Source: Paenibacillus sp. G2S3
Lineage (GTDB): Bacteria > Bacillota > Bacilli > Paenibacillales > Paenibacillaceae
Assembly (NCBI RefSeq): GCF_030123105.1
Contig: NZ_CP126095.1
Coordinates: 186,001-250,000, forward strand
Length of the DNA stretch: 64,000 nt
Direction: 5' to 3'
Positions 19,837 through 28,360 of this stretch are shown here, piece by piece. How positions within the stretch are numbered: the stretch's first letter is position 1; each line of letters starts with the position of its first letter. A program made the position numbers and the translations under genes. The notes under the pieces were generated by a model that ran no database searches, was not told where the DNA came from, and worked only from the letters and a program-made list of their open reading frames with translations.

Positions 19837-22032
19837 ATGCTGAAGCGTACAATGTCTCTTATGCTTGTCTTAATCCTGGCAATGACTAGTGTAGTGGGGG
19901 TTGCTTCTGCTAGTACAACCACCAAGGAAACGGTTATTAATCTTTCGGATACAGCAGTAACCGTTGATGGACAGAAGGCGTCAACGAGTTCATCTGCTGC
20001 TGTGTATACGGGTGCTAGTATTGTGTATTATGAGGACGGACATGACAGTAGCTATGGAGAAGGTACAGACTCAGATGCGCACAGTGTGGAGGAAGCAGCT
20101 AAGCATACAGTTGTGACTATTACCAAGCCTGGCGTTTATCGTGTATCGGGCAAGCTATCGAAAGGACAGCTTGCAATTGATCTTGGAGAGGATGCGGCTT
20201 CTGACCCTACAGCAGTCGTGACACTTATTCTAGATGGAGCAGATATTACGAGTACAGTTGCTCCGGCAGTTATTTTCTACAATGTGTATGAACCATACAC
20301 CAATACAGAGGACACAAAAGGAATTGTCGAGCTTAGCCAGGCAGGCGCACAGGTTATATTAGCAGATGGCTCTGTCAACACTATAAACGGCTCTTATGTG
20401 GCACGAATTTATAAAGAGGGTACAACGAAAAAACTGCATAAATATGATGGAGCCTTCTATTCTAAAATGTCCATGAACATTTCTGGAGAAGCTAAAGGAA
20501 CAGGAGAGCTACATATTACTGCTGCAAACGAAGGGCTCGATTCTGAGCTGCATTTGGCTCTCAATGGCGGAAAGATTTATATTGAAGCCCAGGATGATGG
20601 AATCAATACGAATGAGGATGGAATATCGGTTACTAGTATCAATGGTGGATATCTACACGTGAATGCAGGTCTTGGAGCAGAAGGTGATGGGATTGACTCC
20701 AATGGCTACTTAACGATTAACGGAGGAACTATTGTTACTATGGCTAACGACCGTAGTCCTGACGGCGGTATCGATGCAGATAAGGATATTACCATTAATG
20801 GAGGTACAGTGCTTGCACTAGGAACGCGTAATGATGCGACTTCTTCTACATCCAAACAGCCGTTTATGGAGCTTTCTTTTGCTACGACACAAGCGAAGGG
20901 AAGTATAATTTCATTAAAAGACTTGGCAGGAAATGAATTGCTAAGTCATACTTCAGAAAAAAACTTTCAAAGCGTAACCTTCTCATCTGCTGACCTCAAG
21001 CTCAATACTGAATATCAGCTTTACATTAATGGAGTACAGCAGCAATATACAGGAAACTCATTTGGCATGATGGGTGGCGGCTTTGGTGGCAATCGCCCTA
21101 CCGGTGATAACGGTCAAGGTACTCCTCCAACAGGAGAGCGTCCTACGACTGGTGAAAAACCAGAAGGTGGTTTTAATCCAAATGGACAAAACACAACAGA
21201 CACAACAGTAAGCGGTGAAGGTTCTACGGCATTCAAAATAACGGAAGCTATTCATAGCTTTTCAGGTATTTCCGAGGCAATAAATAATAGTGGCAAAACA
21301 AAAGTTACCTTTACTGTCAACGAAGGTGCTGGCATTCAAAGTGTAGCTTCTGGGAAAAGTGTTGTATTGAACGGAGTTACAGCAAGTGCAGATGTTCCTG
21401 AGAGTGATATTCAGCTAACAGTAACGGACGTACCTTCAGAGAACTATTCCGAAACGTATCTTTTATCTGAGCTGAAAGATGATTTTTCCAAAATCATGCC
21501 TGAGGAGGATGGGCAATACCGTCTTACTATTGCGGTAGCATCCTCTAATGAAACCTACACTGGGGTATCACAATGGCAATTTGCAATTGGTATGCTGCCC
21601 TTCACGGATGTGAAGTCAAACGACGCTTCTTATAATGCCATTAAGACTTTATATGAAAAGGGAATTATGATTGGAACGAGCTCGAATCAATTTTCACCAA
21701 ATTCACCAGTAACACGTGCAACTGCGATTACAACTCTGGGCAGACTTCTTAATATAGAGCAAGCTCAATCTAATGCCTTCAATGATGTTGTGAAAAATAG
21801 CTGGTATAGTGGATATGTTGGTTGGGCAGTGGAAAATGGACTTGTTATTGGCGATGGAAAAGGTAATTTCATGCCAAACGCTAATCTGACTGCTGAGCAG
21901 ATGAAAGCTGTTATATCGAGATATGTAGAACTGAATGGATTAAAAATTGCGGTAGACGAGCTTTTTCCAAATACTCTTACGGGTACAATGACTCGCGCAG
22001 ATCTTGCGTCTCTATTAAGCAAGCTACTATAG
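19837..22032 (+). CDS. Secreted carbohydrate-binding beta-helix protein (Cthe_2159-like) with SLH anchors
   Basis: 731 residues. Signal peptide of about 26 residues ending GVASA. Residues about 30-400 show the repetitive right-handed beta-helix pattern of the Cthe_2159/DUF4353 family (ITKPGVYRVSGKL, TLILDGADIT, then repeated INGG/NGGT turns and GGIDADKDITINGG). Cthe_2159 is reported to bind acidic polysaccharides such as polygalacturonate. A Gly/Pro/Thr-rich linker follows (about 410-455), then a beta domain. The C-terminus has two S-layer-homology repeats (FTDVKSNDASYNAIKTL; FNDVVKNSWYSGYVGWAVE) and a degenerate third, so it is probably anchored to the cell wall. AAGGAAGTGA at 19821-19830 is the ribosome binding site. 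The pectate lyase downstream fits a plant-polymer niche. Confidence 0.85.
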   Translation: MLKRTMSLMLVLILAMTSVVGVASASTTTKETVINLSDTAVTVDGQKASTSSSAAVYTGASIVYYEDGHDSSYGEGTDSDAHSVEEAAKHTVVTITKPGVYRVSGKLSKGQLAIDLGEDAASDPTAVVTLILDGADITSTVAPAVIFYNVYEPYTNTEDTKGIVELSQAGAQVILADGSVNTINGSYVARIYKEGTTKKLHKYDGAFYSKMSMNISGEAKGTGELHITAANEGLDSELHLALNGGKIYIEAQDDGINTNEDGISVTSINGGYLHVNAGLGAEGDGIDSNGYLTINGGTIVTMANDRSPDGGIDADKDITINGGTVLALGTRNDATSSTSKQPFMELSFATTQAKGSIISLKDLAGNELLSHTSEKNFQSVTFSSADLKLNTEYQLYINGVQQQYTGNSFGMMGGGFGGNRPTGDNGQGTPPTGERPTTGEKPEGGFNPNGQNTTDTTVSGEGSTAFKITEAIHSFSGISEAINNSGKTKVTFTVNEGAGIQSVASGKSVVLNGVTASADVPESDIQLTVTDVPSENYSETYLLSELKDDFSKIMPEEDGQYRLTIAVASSNETYTGVSQWQFAIGMLPFTDVKSNDASYNAIKTLYEKGIMIGTSSNQFSPNSPVTRATAITTLGRLLNIEQAQSNAFNDVVKNSWYSGYVGWAVENGLVIGDGKGNFMPNANLTAEQMKAVISRYVELNGLKIAVDELFPNTLTGTMTRADLASLLSKLL

Positions 22033-22046
22033 ATATGGATAAAAAC

Positions 22047-22073
22047 AAAAGACACCCTTTGAGGTGTCTTTTT
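22047..22073 (+). terminator. AAAAGACACC-family terminator, bidirectional
   Basis: AAAAGACACC / GGTGTCTTTT with loop CTTTGA. It lies between the SLH protein and the convergent 58-residue gene. Confidence 0.88.
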
Positions 22074-22078
22074 CATTT

Positions 22079-22255
22079 CTAATGAAAGTTCCCGGTTTCA
22101 TTTTCCGTGAATTTGCCATCGCTGTCATGCTGAGCTTGTTTGCGGCGATCATTACGGGCTTGTTGCTGCTGTTGGGCTTCCAGGCTGTTTACGGGCGTGG
22201 CTTCCAGTTCTTTTACTGTATTGATTAGATTCTTATCTGGTTGATTTGCACTCAA
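22079..22255 (-). CDS. Small hydrophilic protein, 58 residues, TTG start
   Basis: A short gene supported by its signals. AAGGAGG (complement of 22265-22271) lies 9 bases before a TTG start at 22255, and the frame ends at a TAG directly beside a shared terminator. The product begins MSANQPDKNLINTVKELEAT and continues with a Gln/Arg-rich stretch (QQQQQARNDRRKQAQ). It is charged, lacks hydrophobic segments and has no motif I recognise. A spore-associated or stress-type small protein is possible, but nothing in the sequence proves it. Confidence 0.7.
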   Translation of the reverse strand: MSANQPDKNLINTVKELEATPVNSLEAQQQQQARNDRRKQAQHDSDGKFTENETGNFH

Positions 22256-22591
22256 TTGATAATTCCTCCTTGATTGTCTAATGGTTGTGAGTTTTATTAT
22301 GCGCTGGCCACTATGGAGCTATTCGTATTGTATTTTCGCATGAGCCTAGGATGCATTGCTGAGAGTACGGGTGTATCAATGTTCTGTCCTATAATCATTA
22401 ACTCAGAAAGCAGTCAGCTGACGGAGATATGAGAAAATGATTGTTTCGGAACTGATTTCTGTTCTGATATGTTGAGGATGTTTTAGTTCCATAAAATGTA
22501 ATATTTTTAGGAGGTGAAAAGAGAAACTTTATATTTTATTGCAAGCGGTTACAATTCTATCTGCAACAAATTAGAATCAGGAGGGAATAAA
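22256..22591. other. Intergenic region between the 58-residue gene and pectate lyase
   Basis: Holds the ribosome binding site of the minus-strand small gene at its left end and the cre site and leader of the pectate lyase gene at its right. A further AGGAGGTG at about 22509-22516 precedes an in-frame GTG at 22514, but it is too close to serve it. No gene is seen. Confidence 0.5.
22540..22553 (+). promoter_or_regulatory. Catabolite-responsive element (cre) upstream of pectate lyase
   Basis: TGCAAGCGGTTACA matches the CcpA consensus TGNAARCGNWWWCA at every fixed position. It lies 39 bp before the start codon, inside the 5' leader, where CcpA usually represses by roadblock. Confidence 0.75.
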
Positions 22592-24697
22592 ATGAAAAAA
22601 AGTATTGCCAAGGTAATCAGTATTGGTGTGTTGTTTTCTCTTGCACTTTCTTTGATAGCAGGTGGATGGACAAATACAGTAGTACATGCTGCTGGTCTTT
22701 CGATAACAGGCAGTGGAGGCTGGAATGAAGCGGCATATGTGGAATGGTCACCTGTAAGTAATGCGACAGGATATAACGTATATGTTAAACAGGCAAGCGC
22801 ATCAGATTCGGGATATCAACAGATTAATAATGAATTGATCCGCAAATATTCTTCCTATTGGAGAGCGGATGCTGTAGGGCTTGCAGCTGGAAGTTATGTA
22901 ATGAAGGTTGAAGCTACCCTGTCAGGGGGAGGAATGGCAAGTGCGGTATCAAATACGCTATCCGTAACGTCGTATGATCGATCAGGATTTTCTTTTTCAG
23001 CAAGCTCGCCATATGGTACAGGTTCAGGTGCTTATAATGAGAATGGAACCCTCAAGAATGGTGCTCAAGTGCTGTATATAACATCTCAGAATGCGAATAC
23101 CGTAACACTTGATGTGAAAATCAACAGCTCAGGCGCTCTACAAACAGGCGTTGGTCTGGGTAGCATCTTGGCTCTGAGACAAAAGGGTTATGATACAACC
23201 CCACTTGCCATCCGAATTATCGGTAAAGTTACAGCTGCTGATCTGAGTGGACAGCTTAACGGCAGTGGATATCTTGAAGTTAAAGGTAAAAACAATTATT
23301 CGGAAATGAATATTACAATCGAAGGTATCGGAAAAGATGCTTATGCATACGGTTGGGGATTGCTTCTTAGATATGTTGGTAATTTGGAAGTAAGAAATCT
23401 GGGTGTCATGTTATTTCCTGACGATGGTATTTCAATGGATACAGGCAATGCGAATGTATGGGTGCATAATAATGATATCTTCTATGGATCTGCAGGGAGC
23501 GATACGGACCAAGCCAAAGGCGACGGATCTACGGATCTCAAAAAAGGATCAACGTATATTACCATCTCGTACAACCACTACTTTGATTCCGGAAAAGCTG
23601 CTCTAGTCGGACTTAGTGAGTCTGCAGAATTCTTTGTTACCTTCCACCATAACTGGTTCGATCATTCGGACTCCCGTCATCCGCGGATCAGAGTGGCTTC
23701 TGTTCATGTCTATAATAACTTCTATGATGGAGTCTCGAAATATGGTGTCGGCGTTACAACCGGAGCTTCGGCCTTTGTGGAATCCAATGTTTTTAGAAAT
23801 ACTAAAGACCCAATGCTTAGTTCCTTACAGGGTACAGATGCTTTAGGTGAGGGTACGTTCTCGGGTGAAAATGGAGGTATGATTAAAGCTTATAACAATC
23901 TAATTGTTGATGCTTCAAGTCTTATCTATGCTAACTCCAATACAGGGACGGCCCCTGCTAATGCAACCTCATTTGATGCCTACTTAGCCTCGTCGAGAAA
24001 TGAAACCGTCCCAACCTCATACAAAGCATTAAAGGGCGGAACAGCCTACAATAACTTCGATACAAACGTCCAAACCGGAGTGAACGTATCGAATATTGAC
24101 AACGTAAGCAATGTAGAACAGGTTGTTACGGCAAAAGCCGGACGTCTAAATGGCGGAGACTTCACATGGGAATTTAATGATTCAGTGGATGACGCATCGT
24201 ATGCGCTGAATACTGTACTGATGTCTGCAATCAGAAGCTACACAACGGGGCTCGTCTCTGTAGGGGGCAATTTAAACCCAACGAGCCCTACGCCGACTCC
24301 ATCAGCAACACCTGTGCCAACAGCGACTCCATCTCCAACAATAACACCAACACCTGTACCGACAGCGGGAGCAACCGTTCATAACTTTACCACTGATGGA
24401 ACAACGAGCAGCTTCTTCAATATCCAAGGAAATCTCTCAACAAGCAAGGGAACTGTGACATATCAGGGGTTAACCCTAACTCAATGTCTAAAAATCGAGA
24501 GTGCAACCAGTATTCAGTTCACAGCTGCCAAAGCTTCAAACCTAACCCTAGTGTTCAATACAGAAGGAACTAAAATCAAAGTGGATGGAACAAGTTATCC
24601 TATAACGAATGGCATTGCCACTGTCTCCTTTGCGGCGGGCGCACATACCATTACGAAGGATAGTACGGCAAATCTGTATTATATGAAGTTGGAATAG
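22592..24697 (+). CDS. Secreted pectate lyase (PL1) with N-terminal FnIII-like and C-terminal binding domain
   Basis: Cleaves polygalacturonate by beta-elimination outside the cell. The ATG at 22592 (701 residues) is set by AGGAGGG at 22579-22585 and by the signal peptide that follows it (about 33 residues, ending VVHAA). Order: fibronectin-III-like domain (about 36-127), PL1 beta-helix (about 130-545) with Ca-binding MDTGNANVWVHNND and catalytic segment HSDSRHPRIR (Arg365 or Arg367), a Pro/Thr linker (about 563-592), and a C-terminal beta-sandwich of about 105 residues that is probably a carbohydrate-binding module. A cre site lies just upstream and a terminator follows. Confidence 0.95.
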   Translation: MKKSIAKVISIGVLFSLALSLIAGGWTNTVVHAAGLSITGSGGWNEAAYVEWSPVSNATGYNVYVKQASASDSGYQQINNELIRKYSSYWRADAVGLAAGSYVMKVEATLSGGGMASAVSNTLSVTSYDRSGFSFSASSPYGTGSGAYNENGTLKNGAQVLYITSQNANTVTLDVKINSSGALQTGVGLGSILALRQKGYDTTPLAIRIIGKVTAADLSGQLNGSGYLEVKGKNNYSEMNITIEGIGKDAYAYGWGLLLRYVGNLEVRNLGVMLFPDDGISMDTGNANVWVHNNDIFYGSAGSDTDQAKGDGSTDLKKGSTYITISYNHYFDSGKAALVGLSESAEFFVTFHHNWFDHSDSRHPRIRVASVHVYNNFYDGVSKYGVGVTTGASAFVESNVFRNTKDPMLSSLQGTDALGEGTFSGENGGMIKAYNNLIVDASSLIYANSNTGTAPANATSFDAYLASSRNETVPTSYKALKGGTAYNNFDTNVQTGVNVSNIDNVSNVEQVVTAKAGRLNGGDFTWEFNDSVDDASYALNTVLMSAIRSYTTGLVSVGGNLNPTSPTPTPSATPVPTATPSPTITPTPVPTAGATVHNFTTDGTTSSFFNIQGNLSTSKGTVTYQGLTLTQCLKIESATSIQFTAAKASNLTLVFNTEGTKIKVDGTSYPITNGIATVSFAAGAHTITKDSTANLYYMKLE

Positions 24698-24821
24698 AGG
24701 ATAAAGTGTATTATACCAAGGGGACCATTCATGAGTATGATATAGCAGAAAAAAAGCGAAATTGTGCAGGAGAGTGTTGCGAGAAGAATTGAGGCTTACG
24801 AAGAGCTTTTAAGTAGAGAAG

Positions 24822-24875
24822 AAGAATCAAGCCGTGAGCATCTTTTCGATGATCCACACGGTTGATTCTTTTTTT
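24822..24875 (+). terminator. Terminator after pectate lyase
   Basis: AAGAATCAA and CCGTG pair with CACGG and TTGATTCTT around a single bulged G, followed by T5. Confidence 0.8.
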
Positions 24876-24910
24876 ATTACAAAATGATTCAATGGAGGCA
24901 GCTCTTGAAG

Positions 24911-25156
24911 ATGAACCCACAACTGCTACGAGATTTCCCATTCTTCGAACACCTTGACGATGAGTATTTAGCTGAAATTTCCAAGTTATGTAGCGAACGT
25001 ACTTATATAAAAGGAGAGTCAATTTTTTTGAAGGTGATTTCTTTGGAGCAAGTGAAGCCGATGACGCAGGAGCTTTATTGTGAAGGCTGCGGGTCAATGT
25101 CTCCTCAGGGGACCCGTTACTGTGCACGCTGTGGCCGGGCATTAAGGATAAAATGA
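24911..25156 (+). pseudogene. Truncated cyclic-nucleotide-binding-like N-terminus joined to a zinc ribbon
   Basis: An 81-residue frame. Residues 1-40 (MNPQLLRDFPFFEHLDDEYL, then LAEISKLCSERTYIKGESIF) look like the first helices and strand of a Crp/cNMP-binding domain, which should run on for about 80 more residues. Instead the sequence passes into a C-terminal zinc ribbon with two CxxC pairs (CEGCG and CARCG). An internal deletion joining two parts of a longer gene is the simplest reading; a genuine short protein cannot be excluded. GGAGG at 24894-24898 serves either the TTG at 24905 or the ATG at 24911. Confidence 0.5.
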
Positions 25157-25180
25157 TAATTAATTCTAACGTAGAGCCAA

Positions 25181-25208
25181 AAGCTCCATTCCAAGAAGAA
25201 TGGAGCTT
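25181..25208. terminator. Bidirectional terminator between convergent short genes
   Basis: AAGCTCCATTC / GAATGGAGCTT with loop CAAGAA. A T-run follows on the minus strand, serving the collagen-like gene. Confidence 0.75.
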
Positions 25209-25222
25209 GTTTGCGTGTTCAT

Positions 25223-25573
25223 TTAGAAGCATGTAAAGGATTGGATGGACTGCAAGCTCAATCCTGTATACACCCAAAATCTTCCGTTCCACTGAAATCC
25301 TGCAACTGAGGTGCGCCCTACGAAAACCGGGTAAAACCAGAATTGATTTCTATTTACGAGCCAAACGTACGTATTACGAAACAAACAGCCAGCAATTGCT
25401 CCCGGGTCGACAGCAAGGGGCGAGACTGCAGATTGCTGAGGGATGAGTTCCGGGGGAGGTGAACTGGGTGCCGTGAGTCCCGGTTGCCCTGGTTGTCCTG
25501 GTTGCCCGGGTTGCCCTGGCAATCCTGGGAAGCCTGGGAATCCTGAGGGGCTTGGCGGTGGTAAAAATGACAT
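25223..25573 (-). CDS. Small collagen-like (Gly-Pro-rich) protein
   Basis: 116 residues from the ATG at 25573, chosen because AAGGAGTGA lies 8 bases upstream; the in-frame extension to 25663 has no such site. After MSFLPPPSPS comes a short run of Gly-X-Y triplets rich in GQP, then a Pro-rich spacer. The conserved-looking C-terminal domain of about 50 residues starts CLFRNTYVWLVNRNQFWFYP and is rich in aromatics. Short collagen-like proteins with such domains are often spore-surface components in Bacillaceae; that role is inferred. No signal peptide. Confidence 0.75.
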   Translation of the reverse strand: MSFLPPPSPSGFPGFPGLPGQPGQPGQPGQPGLTAPSSPPPELIPQQSAVSPLAVDPGAIAGCLFRNTYVWLVNRNQFWFYPVFVGRTSVAGFQWNGRFWVYTGLSLQSIQSFTCF

Positions 25574-25663
25574 GATCTTGTCACTCCTTAATGGATAGGC
25601 TAAAACATTGTATGTAGGAGCGGAGAAAAGTGAATGGGCGCATCGAATATTCTCATAATACAT

Positions 25664-26033
25664 TTCGCGGAGGGATGAAATTTTTCATGTGGAAGCTCTG
25701 CTTAGTCAATAGTGAGTGGAATTTAAGGATTGGAAAGAGGCAAAGAAATCATGAATGTGAGGGGATAGTTCATTGCAAGAACGAGTGGCTCCGGAAGAAT
25801 AGAGGACAGGAACAACTGAATCCCTCACATTCAACGCATTGAGGATATTATTTCCTCTATAAATTAAGCGCATGAAGAAACCATGGAGGTTATAATAGAT
25901 ACAAAGAAGAACCGATGCTTAATAACCAACAGTACAATAGACCCCGTATCTTACGATGGGTGGGGTCTATTTTTTTTGGCATAAGGCAGTTATGAGAAAG
26001 CTGAGAAGTCGGTATTATTGAAAGGTGATTTAA
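25664..26033 (+). other. Intergenic region with a possible small transcript
   Basis: No convincing gene. A TATAAT hexamer at 25891-25896 and a strong terminator at 25936-25977 would delimit a transcript of roughly 75 nt. The -35 is poor. A 26-codon ATG frame inside it lacks a ribosome binding site and overlaps the terminator. Confidence 0.35.
25936..25977 (+). terminator. Strong terminator with no obvious gene
   Basis: AATAGACCCC / GGGGTCTATT with a 16-base loop and a T8 tail. No gene directly upstream explains it. Confidence 0.85.
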
Positions 26034-26921
26034 ATGTTAAAAGCTTATGGTTGGCTCACTTTTTGTGTAGTCGTATGGGGTAGCAATTTTGTGTTTGGAA
26101 AGATCTTAGTTGAGGACTTTTCCCCTGGTCTATTAACTTCACTGAGACTTTTATTTATAGTGTTATGTCTAGTTGGAATAACGGCTTACAAAAAGAATTT
26201 TAAGCTGGTGAGTAAATCGGATGTATTACTAATTTTATTTCTAGGTATTATTGGTGTGTTTATTAATCAATGGTCCTTTTTTAAAGGGCTGCAAACAGCT
26301 GATCCAACAACATCTGCAATCATTTTAGCTATGACTCCTATTTTAACGGGTTTGTTAGCGGCAATTTTTTTAAAGGAAAGATTAACGATCCGTATGTTGA
26401 TGGGATCCACTCTAGCGATCATAGGCATTTATTTTGTCGTTGTAAAAGGTGGATCGTCCTCTTTGCAATTTGATAAAGGACTACTGTGGATTGTTGTAAC
26501 GATGATAACCTTCGCAATTATGATTATTATGACTAGGGTACTCTCGCAAAGAATAGATCCGCTCACGATTACTGTATATTCGAATCTGGTGGGCTTAATT
26601 GTATCGATCCCGTTTGCCTTTATGCTAGATACACCTTTACGAATGAGCTCGAATATTACGGATTGGACTCTTCTGATCGGAACCGCCGTTGTTGTACACG
26701 GCATAGCCACACTGATTTGGAATAACAACATTCGACATGTTGATGCTTCAAAAGCATCTGTATTATCTAATTTAGAGCCTTTTGTAGCTATGATCATGGG
26801 ATTGATATTACTGCACAAACCCATTACAGGTGTAGAAATATTAGGGTCGCTGTTCATTCTAGCAGGAGTTATGCTATCTACGTATCAACGAAAAATACGA
26901 TATAAGCAAACACTGGGCTGA
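26034..26921 (+). CDS. EamA-family (DMT) transporter
   Basis: 295 residues with about ten hydrophobic segments and two EamA repeats (about 5-137 and 148-285). Typical motifs are VVWGSNFVFGK at the N-terminus, ILAMTPILTGLLAAIFLKERL at the end of the first repeat and VLSNLEPFVAMIMGLILLHKPIT in the second. The family exports metabolites such as amino acids or nucleobases; the substrate is not predictable. AAAGGTGA at 26021-26028 is the ribosome binding site. It stands alone. Confidence 0.92.
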   Translation: MLKAYGWLTFCVVVWGSNFVFGKILVEDFSPGLLTSLRLLFIVLCLVGITAYKKNFKLVSKSDVLLILFLGIIGVFINQWSFFKGLQTADPTTSAIILAMTPILTGLLAAIFLKERLTIRMLMGSTLAIIGIYFVVVKGGSSSLQFDKGLLWIVVTMITFAIMIIMTRVLSQRIDPLTITVYSNLVGLIVSIPFAFMLDTPLRMSSNITDWTLLIGTAVVVHGIATLIWNNNIRHVDASKASVLSNLEPFVAMIMGLILLHKPITGVEILGSLFILAGVMLSTYQRKIRYKQTLG

Positions 26922-27021
26922 TTTTCTAAGTCTTTTGATGTTCTGAAGTTAATCAAGCAAATAAAACCATTTTATGGTATGTTTTTTGCGATGGATGTTA
27001 TAACTTGGGAGCTGCATAAGG

Positions 27022-27669
27022 ATGATAGGGAATACGACAGGGAAAGAACGGACGATATTTGATCATATCGGAAATACGATCAAGACGGAAGATCGAGAGA
27101 TTCGAATTCTTGCCAAGTATGAGGAACCGCTGGTTGTCTTGCTAGGAAATGTGCTTAGCGATGAGGAATGCAATGAGCTAATTGAATATTCTAGGGAACG
27201 TTTGCAACGTTCAAGGATAGGCGAAGACCATGCGGTTAATTCAATTAGAACGAGCAGTGGTGTGTTCTGTGAGGAGAATGAGACGGTTACAAGAATTGAG
27301 AAACGATTCTCTCAAATTATGAATATTCCTATCGAGCATGGTGATGGCCTGCAAGTTCTGCAGTATATCCCTGGCCAAGAGTATCTACCCCATCATGATT
27401 TCTTCACACAAACGAGTCGAGCAAGTAGCAATAATCGAATTAGTACACTTGTGATGTATTTGAATGATGTGGAGGAAGGTGGAGAAACAGCTTTCCCTAT
27501 GCTTAATTTAACAGTGAGTCCTAACAAAGGTATGGCGGTCTACTTTGAATATTTTTACGATAATCATGAATTAAACGATTCCACCTTGCATGCAGGTACA
27601 CCAGTGATCAAAGGCGAAAAGTGGGTTGCAACGATGTGGATGAGAAGACAAGTCCTTCGCTCATCATAG
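27022..27669 (+). CDS. 2-oxoglutarate/Fe(II) oxygenase, prolyl 4-hydroxylase-like
   Basis: 215 residues. The double-stranded beta-helix has the iron ligands His124-x-Asp126 (in YLPHHDFF) and His190, and the 2-oxoglutarate-binding Lys200 (LHAGTPVIKGEKW). VEEGGETAFPMLNL is the P4H signature. Bacillus prolyl-4-hydroxylases of this size act on Pro-rich or collagen-like peptides. A small collagen-like protein is encoded about 1.5 kb upstream, which is suggestive but not proof of a substrate link. The ribosome binding site is weak (GGGAG about 10 bases upstream). It ends at a shared terminator. Confidence 0.9.
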   Translation: MIGNTTGKERTIFDHIGNTIKTEDREIRILAKYEEPLVVLLGNVLSDEECNELIEYSRERLQRSRIGEDHAVNSIRTSSGVFCEENETVTRIEKRFSQIMNIPIEHGDGLQVLQYIPGQEYLPHHDFFTQTSRASSNNRISTLVMYLNDVEEGGETAFPMLNLTVSPNKGMAVYFEYFYDNHELNDSTLHAGTPVIKGEKWVATMWMRRQVLRSS

Positions 27670-27707
27670 AGGTATGAACATGTACTAAGTTCCACATGGA
27701 GTATCAG

Positions 27708-27736
27708 AAAAGACACCTTAAAGGGTGTCTTTTTTC
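27708..27736 (+). terminator. AAAAGACACC-family terminator, bidirectional
   Basis: AAAAGACACC / GGTGTCTTTTTT with loop TTAAAG. It is preceded by TCCACATGGAGTATCAG, almost the same as the segment downstream of the second ssrA repeat (13122-13137). Confidence 0.9.
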
Positions 27737-27751
27737 GTTTAACTGCTATGT

Positions 27752-28360
27752 CTACTCTACCAAAACACCATTAATGAACGTCATAGTTTTATCTTTGAAT
27801 TCAAGGATAAACTTGTTTGGAAAATCCAGATCGGTTTGAATCTCCGTCCCCAACATAACTTTTTTTCCTACATCATCAAAGGGATTGTGAATCAAGCCTC
27901 TAGGGGTATATCTTGTTTCGGAACCGATCACATTATTATTTTCATCGCGGATAAATTTACTTTTCCCTGAGAACACCAAGTCCTTGCCATTTTCCAAAGT
28001 TAGATGAATCTCCAGACGAGTCTTTGTCTTCTGATAATCGATGCTCACATCTTTAGAGGATATAGGGAAACCAATCACAAAAAGTCCAATAAGAGCTGCC
28101 GCCAGTATGATTACCGATAAGATGGAAAGAACGATAATCTTTATATTTGTTGTTTTCACCTTTTTAAAATAATTAAGTTTATTAACCTCTTCTTTATCAA
28201 CAATAGGCACAATTAGATCTGCTGTTGCGGTCATTTCTTTATATGACTGAAGGCAGCTTTCGCAAGTTTGCAGATGTTTCTCAATCTCTTCGTTGCTATG
28301 TAAAGAGGTTAGCTTTTCGATATAGGAGGGCAATAAATCTTGAATAATCTCGCATTTCAT
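27752..28360 (-). CDS. Anti-sigma factor with zinc-finger domain (ZAS type)
   Basis: 202 residues. The N-terminal zf-HC2 motif His29-x3-Cys33-x2-Cys36, with Cys3 upstream, is the anti-sigma zinc fold. A single transmembrane helix lies at about 74-96. An extracytoplasmic domain of about 105 residues follows, with no motif I recognise. Its start overlaps the end of the sigma factor gene by 4 bp (ATGA), so it is translationally coupled and probably sequesters that sigma factor at the membrane. Confidence 0.9.
   Translation of the reverse strand: MKCEIIQDLLPSYIEKLTSLHSNEEIEKHLQTCESCLQSYKEMTATADLIVPIVDKEEVNKLNYFKKVKTTNIKIIVLSILSVIILAAALIGLFVIGFPISSKDVSIDYQKTKTRLEIHLTLENGKDLVFSGKSKFIRDENNNVIGSETRYTPRGLIHNPFDDVGKKVMLGTEIQTDLDFPNKFILEFKDKTMTFINGVLVE

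Noticed and set aside
24729..25292. Minus-strand 187-residue ORF
   Set aside because: It covers a terminator and a zinc-ribbon frame on the plus strand, has no ribosome binding site and no family pattern.
25630..25842. Plus-strand 70-residue ORF
   Set aside because: Poor start signals and random-looking composition; it overlaps the upstream region of the collagen-like gene.
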